A DNA stretch of 64,000 nucleotides from Sanguinoderma infundibulare (lineage: Eukaryota; Basidiomycota; Agaricomycetes; Polyporales; Polyporaceae). Below, piece by piece: positions 47,301 to 57,472 of the stretch. Location of the stretch: contig JAVLRN010000008.1 of NCBI GenBank assembly GCA_032821775.1, forward strand, positions 2,356,001 through 2,420,000. Direction: 5' to 3'. A program made the translations under genes and the position numbers. The notes under the pieces are model-generated. The model was not told the DNA's origin. It ran no database searches and saw only the letters and a list, made by a program, of their open reading frames with translations. Within the stretch, counting starts at the first letter, position 1, and every line of letters starts with the position of its first letter.

Positions 47301-48304
47301 CTTGCGCTCTCATGCCGACTATCCTGCGTATAAGTAAGCGGGAACATCATCTCCAGTCTATGGGTTGCTGTCAGCTTCTGTTTCGATCCATTTTGCCCTG
47401 TTCTGTGCTCGTTGATTTCGTTACTATCGTATTTGAACCTTGTATGTTGCCAGGCCAGCTTTGTTCCACAGGACAAGTTAGCTTTTCTTGTGTAACCCGT
47501 CCAAATCGCATTTGCTTAGCTCGCGCGTCCAATCATGGATATTGAGGCCTAGAGGGCTGAGCATGCCATGATGCGTGTGACGCCCAATTTAAATCCACGC
47601 CCAAGGTTAGTCCTTCGTTCGGTTTGCTCATGTGCGCATCGACTGACTTGGTCCTTGTCCTTGCTTGCGACGAATTCTGTTCAGCGTTCGTCCATCGCTG
47701 TGGGCAGAGCTCCATCCACCACTAGCATTCCATCGATTACCCCAGCGCGTCTGGCTAGACGCGGGACGCTGTGAATTGGATTTCTGGATGCATGATACGA
47801 CACCACGTGCACTACTCCGTGATTGCATAAATACGAACTCGCGACGTTGCGCCGAGTAGCACTTGAACCCGACCTATTACCACAGCCACACTCTGACACA
47901 TTGAACAGGCTGTGGGAGCCACTGGTGAGTGCTTCCTGTGTGGATCCCCTTTAAATGCACATGTGTGACGGTCTTGACAGCCAGGGATTAGGAAGGCGAG
48001 CGATACGCGTTGTGGTTTAAATAAGGTTTCCTCGTGCGACGTATCTCAACTTCCAGGCCCCATCCCTTTCGGAATCATCCTCTTGCCAGTAAGCTTCCCG
48101 TAGATGCACACGTAGCTTCGGCTGATGAGTCTGTATCAGATAGGTTATAGCGCGCATTCGGCTCAGAGCCAATGGCCGTAGCTTGGAAACAATAAGATAC
48201 AGCTGACCTATGACATGGTGAGTGAAGATCGCTGGCACTTTCACGTAGATGTCTCAACGTGAATAACGTCTAATGATTGATTGCTTGGTACAGAAGAGGT
48301 GACG
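47301..48304. other. Intergenic, upstream of the HET gene
   Basis: No gene motifs are seen. A GGTACAG stretch at 48287-48293 could be a 3' splice site of an upstream leader exon of the HET gene. Confidence 0.35.
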
Positions 48305-50407
48305 ATGTATCTCCTCAACACAAAGACGTTGGAGCTGCGATACTTCACCAGCCCTCGCGATGTGCCCTTCGCCATCCTCTCCCATGTCTGGCTGGAAGAC
48401 GATCACAAGCACACATTCCAGGACATCAAAGCATTCCATGCTCGTTGCCTCCAGTCCAGCGAAGACCCGCTCTTCCTCGTCACGACCAAAGTCCGCAACT
48501 TCTGCAATCTGGCGGCCGAGGACGGCTACGAGTGGGCGTGGCTCGATACGTGCTGCATCGACAAGAGCAGCAGCGCCGAGCTCTCCGAGGCCATCAACTC
48601 GATGTACGCGTGGTACGAGGCCGCCACCGTCTGCTACGCCTACCTCTATGATGTCGATGACGACGACGATCCGTTCACCGTCGAGCCCCCTTCCCAGTTC
48701 CGAAAGAGCAAGTGGCACGAGCGAGGCTGGACGCTTCAGGAGCTTATCGCGTCGGAGCGCATCGTCTTTCTGTCTGCTTCATGGTGTTGGATCGGAACGA
48801 AGGCCTCCCTCGTCGGACCGCTCGCTGAATGCACCGGCATAGACCCCGAGGTACTCCGTTGGCCGCCCCACAAGGAGATGATGAGTGTCGCCCAGCGCAT
48901 GTCGTGGGCTGCGCGGCGAGTCACAACCCGTCCGGAGGACCGCGCGTACTCCCTGATGGGCATCTTTGGGGTGAGCATGCCCGTCATCTACGGAGAGGGC
49001 GGCGAGAAGGCGTTCCTGCGCCTTCAGAAAGAGGTGATCGCCATCTGCCCCGACCAGAGCATCTTTGCCTGGGGTCCCCTGCACAACGACTTTGAGGTCG
49101 TTTTGGGCGCCATTGGACGTCCACTTCCAAACGTCGGACTGTCAGTCGCAGAATCGAGGCACAGAGGGCTCCTTGCGACTTCCCCAGCCGACTTTGCGGA
49201 CTCCGCCGAGATCGAGGCACTCAACCCAGATCGGTACATGCGGCTCTTCGGTCGCGCGGTCGACTACAAATGCTCTTTCTCGGCCAACGGCGTCGCGATC
49301 CGCCTCCCCATCTCCTCTGATCTCCTCGGCACGGCCGACGGGATGGTCGTGCATGCAGCAGCGCTCGCCTGTACTCGCGCGGCTGACAACGACGCCATCA
49401 TATTCTTGTTTCTTACGCGGCCTTCAAGCTCCCCTGATCCCCACGATGACCTTTCGCAGGAGCTGGCCTTCGTGTACGTCGGGCAGGACGTGCACACGGA
49501 GCACAGCAAGGTGCAATCTCTCTGGTACTATCGAGGCGTGACGTTGAGCCTACCATCGCTCACGCTGGACTCGCGGCTCTACCCTAAATCTCTTTGCCAT
49601 CGGGACCTCCGGATCACGCTCGAGACGACCAGGGCACTGAGCGTTGGGGATCGCCTTCGGGTGAAGCGGCTCGGACAAAGGGTCAAGAGACATTTCCTGG
49701 AATCCGATGGGTCTGTTATCGAGATCCCGTATTGGGTTTTCCACCGCCTGGAGAACCACTATGGTTTCTCGCCGTCGGCGTGCCATAGCGCGCATTGGAC
49801 GGAGCGCAAGGGCTATCGCTTTGCCTTCCCCGCACTACGGAGCTCGCACCAAGACCATCAGCCCATATCCTCTATCCTCTTTACCAACGCCGCACGTTCC
49901 GAGACTCTGGGCGTCGTTTTCGGGGTCGGGTGCAGATGCAAGGCGTCGCAGGGAGAGAGCGTCAGCGCGGAGGATTGGTGGATTCATGTGTTCTTTGTCC
50001 CCGCCATCTTCGACCATGCCGACGTTCGTGACATTCACAGACTGGTTCTCGACAACAGGGAGGTCATCATGGGCAACCGGAGCTGTTCGAACCCGCACCT
50101 GCAGGACTTGGAGCGCAAGAAGGAGCCCGCGGTCTTCCTCGTCCCGCGCGGCCTGGGGTCCAGCGCCGACGCGGCGACACGGAGGGTGATGCATGTCCGG
50201 TCCTCCCTCTCTCATGATGTGATCACCAAACGCTTCATCGTCACGCTGGCTCTGGAGGGGTTTGACAGGCGGGTGACCCAGCCCACCTCAGGGCACACTC
50301 GTCCGCACGGCCTTCCAGGCGATGCTAGGGGACAACTAATCCAGTCGCACTCCGCCGTCCGTGACCAGCTTCATCGGATTGTGGGTAGCTTAGACGTCGC
50401 GCGATAG
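48305..50407 (+). CDS. HET-domain (heterokaryon incompatibility) protein
   Basis: One uninterrupted frame of 700 codons from ATG 48305, chosen because MYLLNTKTLELRYF is the usual HET start; an in-frame ATG at 48281 is possible. HET-domain blocks are AILSHVWLEDDH near residue 22, EWAWLDTCCIDKSSSAELSE near 78, WHERGWTLQELIASE near 138 and DRAYSLMGIFGVSMPVIYGE near 213. The C-terminal half has no NACHT, WD40 or ankyrin repeats, so it is a stand-alone type. HET proteins trigger death of fused hyphal cells with incompatible partners. It is the intact counterpart of the broken minus-strand copy at 13721-15743. No intron is seen inside. Confidence 0.9.
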   Translation: MYLLNTKTLELRYFTSPRDVPFAILSHVWLEDDHKHTFQDIKAFHARCLQSSEDPLFLVTTKVRNFCNLAAEDGYEWAWLDTCCIDKSSSAELSEAINSMYAWYEAATVCYAYLYDVDDDDDPFTVEPPSQFRKSKWHERGWTLQELIASERIVFLSASWCWIGTKASLVGPLAECTGIDPEVLRWPPHKEMMSVAQRMSWAARRVTTRPEDRAYSLMGIFGVSMPVIYGEGGEKAFLRLQKEVIAICPDQSIFAWGPLHNDFEVVLGAIGRPLPNVGLSVAESRHRGLLATSPADFADSAEIEALNPDRYMRLFGRAVDYKCSFSANGVAIRLPISSDLLGTADGMVVHAAALACTRAADNDAIIFLFLTRPSSSPDPHDDLSQELAFVYVGQDVHTEHSKVQSLWYYRGVTLSLPSLTLDSRLYPKSLCHRDLRITLETTRALSVGDRLRVKRLGQRVKRHFLESDGSVIEIPYWVFHRLENHYGFSPSACHSAHWTERKGYRFAFPALRSSHQDHQPISSILFTNAARSETLGVVFGVGCRCKASQGESVSAEDWWIHVFFVPAIFDHADVRDIHRLVLDNREVIMGNRSCSNPHLQDLERKKEPAVFLVPRGLGSSADAATRRVMHVRSSLSHDVITKRFIVTLALEGFDRRVTQPTSGHTRPHGLPGDARGQLIQSHSAVRDQLHRIVGSLDVAR

Positions 50408-51929
50408 GTTAGCTTGTCCTGAAAATGGTATCACGAGAGCTTCCGATCTCTGGAACAGAACATTTAGGACGATACTAGTCTGCAAAGTAGTAAGCAGGTT
50501 GGGACGCCGCATCATCGCAATCAGCGACAACTGGGACTCGGAGGTTCTGTTGGGATGATGTGTGCTGGAGAATTACTAAATACAGCTGAATTACGGTGGA
50601 ACGGCAGTGCGTGAGCTTTATAGCCGCGATGCGAAGTTGTAAATGTTTTAGTACTATCCGGGCCGTCTGCCAGGCAAAAGGGGTTTCTCGCCTTTAACAC
50701 GGACTGCAGGGTCAGTGTTCTTGGCATTGTCTGGCAGTACCTCCAATAACGCAACCGGTTGTGCATATTTTCTGAGCAAAGAGGAGCTTGAAGAACAAAT
50801 ATGTGGTGACTCCTCCGCGTTCACTTACCATAGCAAACGGGCGCTAATGTTACCAAATCAAGCGATATGATCGACACGCGATATCCGTCGGACGCAAACT
50901 TACTCGCAAACTACCATGCTACTGTCCCTCCATCTCGCTGTTCTCGCCACTCCATCTCTGAGGATCCAATCTATTCATCTTTCAAGAAAAACGACACTCG
51001 GATTCGCTCCCAATAACCTGGTCGACGATATGACCGACATCGTCACCCTGCTTTCGACGACAAACTCCCGAGTATCGAGTCTCATCGGACTGTTCGGGTA
51101 GCATTCGTAGGGGTGATGACGAAGGCCGTTAATGTTCAGGCGGCAACGGCAGGACAGGACGTCAACTTGAAGCAGCAACGACCGCCGATAGCAAGATCGG
51201 AAGGGCCATAGTGGAGGACGTAGACCAAGCATTGACAGGCTCAGAGGCGGCCGCGCTCAGGAGTGATACCGGTGCGTACATCGCTTAATACTTGCTTTGG
51301 TATTTGGGGTTGGAGAGTATCGGTGGGCACCGAGCCTCAGGACCTTGTCACGCCGTGCGGTTTACACAAGCGTGTTGGAGATAATTCTTGTCGACATCCA
51401 TGACACAGTCATGAATTGTTCGTTCCTGAGAGCACCGTGTTTACGCTCGTATTTTTCGGGTTGATTGCCTCCTGCCGCGGCCATTTGAACGTTCGGCGTT
51501 GAACGCAGATCCGTACCCATCTCTTCTTTACCGCATGGTACCTGTCCGCGCCTTTGTGCGCAATCTCCAAACGCTCGATTTGTCCCAGGGTTGACAACCT
51601 GTGGGATCTGATCAAGAGGAGGTTCGTTGAAGTTGAACCGAAGTCCGTACGCTGTCTTCATTCAAGACTTGGATAGCTTGGACTCGGCCGACTCATAGCC
51701 AATCTGTACGAGTTAGACTAGTCGAATCCGAGTTTACGCCTAACATTGACCCCTCTCCTTCCAACCATCCGTCCATCCTTCCCAGCACGAGAGCATACTT
51801 AAACCAACCTCACATCCCCCTCCGATCACCCTGGCTCCTGCACCAAGCCGCCGCGAAGCTCGGAGCATATACTCGCGTTCCACCACTTTGCGCCCTTCCT
51901 GCCTCTTCTTTCTACCGCCTCGCCAAAAC
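50408..51929. other. No recognisable gene
   Basis: Short ORFs near 50.9-51.1 kb (+) and 51.36-51.66 kb (-) carry no motif I know. No repeat or RNA gene is seen. Confidence 0.35.
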
Positions 51930-52806
51930 CCTCATTGACAGTATCAACACGTTGTCGCTCGGTCTTCCACACTCCGACCTACTCTGCCACTCCGGGCTCG
52001 GGTAGTGTCCCTGAGACTCATCACCACGGGGGCGTCCAGGAATGGATACCGTTCTCGCTAAGGTACATGGCGCGCACAGAAGCGTGTACAGCCTTTTGAT
52101 ACATTTGCATCCCGAGTTAGCACAATTACATTCCACATTATGGAGCGACATCTTCTTCGGAAATATGCGTGAATGAGTACCTGCTGTGGGTACCTTGGCT
52201 GCTGCACTGTCGCTATTGCGCAGGACCCACAAGCTATTAATCATGGTGAGTTTTATGAGCGTTCGTAGAGCGCGCGATTCGCGACTGAAAGGTTTGACAG
52301 TGCGTGTGAAGGCAATGGGCGGCGATATTGTGCATGCATTGTATCTCGGCTGTCGTGCAGGTGCGCGACATCTTCGCATCTCCTGAGGGCGTCCGATTAG
52401 AGGCCCCAGCTGTCAATGTGGTGCATAACCGTCGCTGTTACGGACATAGCGGCACTGTCTCCGGGACCTCCATACCGAGCTGTCTGTCTTCTGCAGCTGC
52501 TCGGGGTGCACCGTACATCATCGGATGCTCCTTGAAACATGCTGTGCAGTGCCAATCAAAGTACCAGTATGGGATCGTCGGTACTGTGGAGGAATATCAT
52601 CCCGTAGGATGGGCCGGGCTCGACCGCCGGCGATAGAGGATGTTATGTGTCAGATCTAGGGAGGACGGGCGCTGGCGCTATGGGGTCGACAGCTGGGTCT
52701 ACAAAAGTGGCCGTCTCCACCCAACGATCTGTCACCTCGTGATTCTTAACTCTCGGCAGAGAACTTAGTCAATTGGAGGCGACAAGGCTGCCGAGCAAGG
52801 TGCGGA

Positions 52807-52813
52807 TATATAG
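52807..52813 (+). promoter_or_regulatory. TATA-like box of 7-TM gene copy B
   Basis: TATATAG stands about 100 nt before the ATG at 52914, in the same GTGCGGATA context as in copy A. Confidence 0.4.
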
Positions 52814-52913
52814 ACAGCTCCAATCACGTCATTCTCGTTGCTTACTCCCCTCCGGATCCCCCAAAGCGCCCACATCTCGAGCGCGTGCCAGACTCCTCGC
52901 TCACTCAGGCTGT

Positions 52914-54528
52914 ATGTCTCAAACAAACAGCAGCCAGTGTCCGTCGCAAACGCCCGCGCCTTTCAATGAACAGTTCTGGAATTATCAAGCCCGCGCCATT
53001 CAAGAAGCTCTTGTGCTGGCTTCCCTGCCAGCCGTGCTGTATGGTATGCGGTAGCTGCTAGCCCGTTCTTCAGATTGCTGAACTGTTTGAATTAGGCCTG
53101 TTCACGATCCTATGTATCGCTTCTATGCTTGCCCTCACACAGTGCGCTCGATACGTTATTACTGGTAATTTTCTAGTCTGACTACATGCGAACTCTGCTA
53201 GACGTTCTGGGAAAATTCAGATTCCTTCCGCCATACTTAGCCTCACGATTCTTGCACTGTTCATCTCTACGACAGTTTACGTGGTCTACATGATCTTGTC
53301 CGCGCAAAGCACTGTCCTCAACTACGCTTTGTACTCGGGAATGACTCTCTGGTCACTTCCTGCGAATGAGTCCCTCCAACTCCCTGGCCCTGGACTCGTC
53401 AAGAACTATATCTTATCTCAGTACTGCGCGAGCACCGCCGCGCTCACGATAAATGTTCGTTTATCCTGTCTTTACTGCTCAATTCCGCATAGCTAACCTT
53501 CACACGTAGATCTTACTAGGGGACGCGATAGTATGTTGGCGAGCGTGTGTGCTTTGGCCGAGAAGTCGCCTTATCAAGGGCATCTGTATTCTTCTCCTCT
53601 TGACGACCTTTGGTAAGTCGCCGTCGTCGTGCTTTATCGTTTCCATTTCTGACGTGCGCACTGCATTGCAACCTTGCTGCACAGCATTCGGCGTTGTGGA
53701 CACCGAGTTCACTTGCCGGCCCGCCCTGAAGTGGACTCCCGATACTCGTGCCAACGGGACCGGGTCCCTGTATTATGGATTCTCGTACGGGATAGCGGCA
53801 ACCGCGCTCTCTTTCAGCACGAACCTTTGTGCGACGGTGCTTGTAGGGTATAGGGCATGGTTCGTCACCTATCGTACGCCTTCAGATCGGAACTTACCAG
53901 TGCATTCAGGGAAGCGAGGAGACGTCTGCGGCTGTACATTGTGACCGGTCCCGTGGCGTCCCAGATGGAGAAGGTATTCGCTTTACTCCTCGAATCCGGT
54001 GCAGCGTACTGCGCCTTCTGGGTGCGTATCATAGTCTGCCCCCTTCACATCTCACGGCGCGAGTATATGCTGAGTACGCGCAGGCTGTTGTCGTCATATG
54101 GCAGTCTGGCATGTATCAAAAATCAATAGAGGAGCACGCCGGGAATGGCACGTTCTGGGACGTCTTTCAGGTTATCGTCAACGGCGCCCTCGTGCCTCTG
54201 ATAGTACGCCTTCATTACCTCCCTCTCACTCCGTCGCTGACGACCACAATGATATCATGTACAGGCCATATACCCCACGATCATCATCGTGCTCGTCGCT
54301 TTGAATAGATCGCACGTCAAGAACGGCCTTGCGTCCACAAGCTACACTAGCTCAGCATCCAGCGGCACATCTATGCGTCTTACCACCGTTCGGGTCGACA
54401 CGACGGTGACCAGCCATTGTGACTACCAGCATCAACCGACATCGGAGGTGCTGGTCATTGGTCAACATCAGTTCGAAGGCTCGAGCGTGCTGACGGGTGA
54501 TGAGACCAAGCTGGAAGGGATAGTCTAG
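52914..54528 (+). CDS. Seven-transmembrane protein, copy B
   Basis: Eight exons (52914-53043, 53096-53141, 53202-53454, 53510-53612, 53685-53859, 53910-54021, 54084-54203, 54265-54528) give about 400 residues. Exon lengths equal those of copy A except a three-codon loss in exon 4 and a shorter last exon, where the Ser-rich tail is trimmed. Proteins agree closely in the membrane segments and in WQSGMYQKSIEEHAGNGTFW. The kept frame in all exons shows purifying selection after duplication, so the protein is probably made. It has seven or so hydrophobic helices and no catalytic motif. The gene is convergent with FAD monooxygenase copy B, which ends 220 bp downstream. Confidence 0.8.
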
Positions 54529-54748
54529 TAGGGTACGTTGTTAACGAAACTCATTTATTGAATCCGTCATGAGTCGCTATTCCTAATCATGATCATGGAT
54601 CGCGCTGACATGCTGTACGATTCGGCATCGAAAACGAGCAACTGCGTCTACACTCTGCCTCCGTATGAACTGTTCCCAAACCTGGGCCCGCACCTGACCA
54701 CACCTGGTATGGTGGGCCTCGAGCTGCGTGCGAGAGAGAGAGTCACCC

Positions 54749-56548
54749 TCACGCATGAAGGCCCTCCACCCTCTCCACCACGCTCGCGATTTCATCCAGA
54801 ATGCTCGTCTCGAACGCCCACCGCGACTGCGTCATCAGGTCCTGCACGAGCGCCCCCAGTAGCTCGCGTGGGTACCGCCCCGCGCTGCTGTCCTCCACGC
54901 TCACGTCCTCCCAGCCCCCGCGCCGCAGCTGGTACCGCATCCCGTTCAGCTCCGAGCCCCGCTGGACGGCCTGTGTAAACGGCCGCCGGACGTCGTCGTA
55001 AATCTCGAGCGCGACGGGGAGGTTGGCGAGCGTGACGGAAGGGTGGGCGAGGATCTTCGCGAGCACGAAGCCGTCCTCGAACGCTTGGCCAACACCCGCG
55101 CCTTGGTGCGGGAGCATTGCATGTGCCTAGAACATGATAATTAGGCCAGAGCGTAGCACGGAAAGCAAGAGGGTTCGACGTACAGCGTCTCCGACGAGCG
55201 CAGCGCGCCTTTTGACGTACGTGGGTAGCTCGCGCACTGTGTGCATCGCCCAGCACAAGGGCTCCTTCACAGACTGGATTACGATATAATGTCAGGGATG
55301 TGCGCCATACAGACGCGGCTAATGGCGAGCGAACGGACCTTGATCATACCCAAGGCCTTCGGATCCCATCCTTGGAACAGGTTGCCGACTTCCTCGGTAG
55401 TCTTGGGCTCAACCCATGGTCCGTCGTAAACCGTGGCGGCGTCGGGGGTGTACGTGACTCCGAGGACGTTGACGATTTTGCCTCCGGACACTGGGTAGAA
55501 CAGCATATGCTGCGTGTCGTGTCAGCCACTGTTACAACGGACTAGACGCATGGCAGATTCTCTGCCACGCACCTTATTCTTTCCACAGAGCTGCGAAGCG
55601 GATCATTCGTCAATATCACTTTTGTGTGCCAGCAAGTGCTAGCCGGGAATGAGATCGCTTACCATCTGAGGCGCAAGCGTGTATTCCATGAGATCCTCCG
55701 AAAGGTCGCTTGCGGAAACCAACCCGCGATACGCCACCTGGCCGGACCAGATGGGGTCCACCATCTCGCGCAACCGCGACGCCTCGTCGGCTTGGCCGCG
55801 CTTCTCCGCTTCGTCCGCGAGATCGTGGAACATGGTGCGGCGGACGGCGGAGCGGATGCCGTCGCTGCCGATGACGAAGTCGCAGGTTGCGGTCGTCCCG
55901 TCTTTGAAGTTCAACGTGATGGGATCGGCCGGCGAACTCTCAACGTACGAGACGAGGCGCTTGGAGAAGTGGATCTTGTCCCCTGCATCGAGGTGCTTGG
56001 CGAGCAGCTGCTGCAAGACCGACCTTTGAAACGTGTGCCACACTGGACCGTGGCGGCAATCCAATCGTCTTGGTCACTATGGATGTATACCCGGCTGCAC
56101 GACTGCACACTCACTTTGGGGGGCCTGGGCGATAATAACAGCTTGCCCTTCGTCGCCTTTTCGGACATACTGAGCAACACCTGCGCCGCCGGACATGGCC
56201 CATGAGCCTACCGCCGAGCAGCACGCACAAGTATACGTACCCGGACAGTTATTTTTGCCGGTGATAGGGAGTAGCTCGTCCTCGAGTCCGAGCTCCCTCA
56301 TGATCGTCCAGATGCGCGGCGACATCCCGACCCCCGCGCCGACCTCGGTGAGCTCAGGAGCGGACTCGTAGATGTCGAAGTGCACGTCGGGCGCGTACTT
56401 TTTGAGGCAGAGACCGAGGACAAGGCCTCCCATTCCCCCGCCCCTGGAAAAGAATTATCAGCACTGAGGTAGAGCGAACGATGGATACACGGATGGATGC
56501 GTACACGACGGCTATCCTCAACTTGGGTTGGTTGTTTGCGAGAGACAT
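54749..56548 (-). CDS. FAD-dependent monooxygenase, copy B
   Basis: Eight exons (56548-56505, 56443-56241, 56180-56115, 56042-55663, 55590-55573, 55509-55339, 55273-55184, 55126-54749) give 449 residues. It matches copy A exon by exon, with one extra codon at the start of exon 4 and an end shorter by two codons. GGGMGG, GSDGIRS and GDAAHAMLPHQGAG are all present. The segment coded by exon 3 (YVRKGDEGQAVIIAQAPQ) differs more from copies A and C than the rest, so substrate contacts there may have changed. A class A flavoprotein hydroxylase, probably cytosolic, with unknown aromatic substrate is expected. It looks functional. Confidence 0.88.
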
Positions 56549-56560
56549 GGTTGAAGTTGT

Positions 56561-57472
56561 ATCGGAATTTTGGGTGGCGAAATGCTTGAGTCTGTGTCAA
56601 CCCGGTGACGAGGCAGGACCCTATTTGTATGTTCTAAGAGGTGCTGTCCTAACGATGGGACCTACGGGGCTGTCAGCTTGAACATGGCATAGCGGCCCGA
56701 AAGATCCTCGGGGCCCCACGGACCCCCACGGACCGAATCTCGTAGCGTTTGCTCGCCCAATGGACCGGGCGATGTAGTATCTCCAGGGCCGAGGAAAACG
56801 GAAGTATAACAAAGGCACTCGATGCGATCTCGGGCGACGAGAACAGCATGGCCTATTGTGAATGTTCAAGCTGCGGAGTGGTGATGGAAGCCCGGACGGG
56901 TCGGTCGCGCTCGAGGCAAGTTCACATCGCTGACGTGGCTCGGTCCGAATACGTTATACGTACATAGACCTGCCAGCTATTACCTATGTGGCCAGGAACC
57001 TTGCTTTGATGTACAGTCATGTCACGAGGGCTGGGCGCAGCGAGAAGGGGGATTGCGAATAGGACGAAAAGGCCCATGAAGACGTGAAAATTCAAAATGC
57101 CATGACTCGGGGGCATGGCCGTTGTAATCAGTCCTAGGCCTGGCGCGCACCAAGGACAACAGCTGACATCAGCGCAAGTCCAGTAGGAGATGACCAAGGA
57201 TCCGATTTACCAGTCGATGAGCCAGGTACTCCGAGGCATCCATGCCATTTGTTGTTGCGTCAAGCGGGAATGGGTTTGGAGCACGGGCAATTCCGGTCAA
57301 TCAGGTCAGTATCCCATCTGGAATTGGCTAGCTTCATTACGATACGTGCACGTCTACAAAGCCACCATTAGCATGCCGTACAATCTGGAAGAAATAGATG
57401 TGTCCACACGCCCCCACAAATCCGGGTATATTCCAAAACCATCAAAGCCCCTTTCCCCTCCCCGTGCAAGGT
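56561..57472. other. No recognisable gene
   Basis: The left part is the upstream region of monooxygenase copy B, the right part the 3' flank of YPP1. A 91-codon minus-strand ORF at 56922-57197 has one hydrophobic helix but no known motif. Confidence 0.4.

Larger units (their letters stand above)
51930..56560 (+). repeat. Segmental duplication, copy B
   Basis: This block pairs with 2370-6950 in the same orientation, about 49.6 kb away. It carries the same convergent 7-TM (+) and FAD monooxygenase (-) genes. A short coding-like stretch near 52086-52170 (VYSLLIHLHPELAQL on the + strand, against LYSLLIYWHPEIGQL in copy A) is also shared, which suggests that part of a further gene was included in the duplication. 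Confidence 0.8.
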
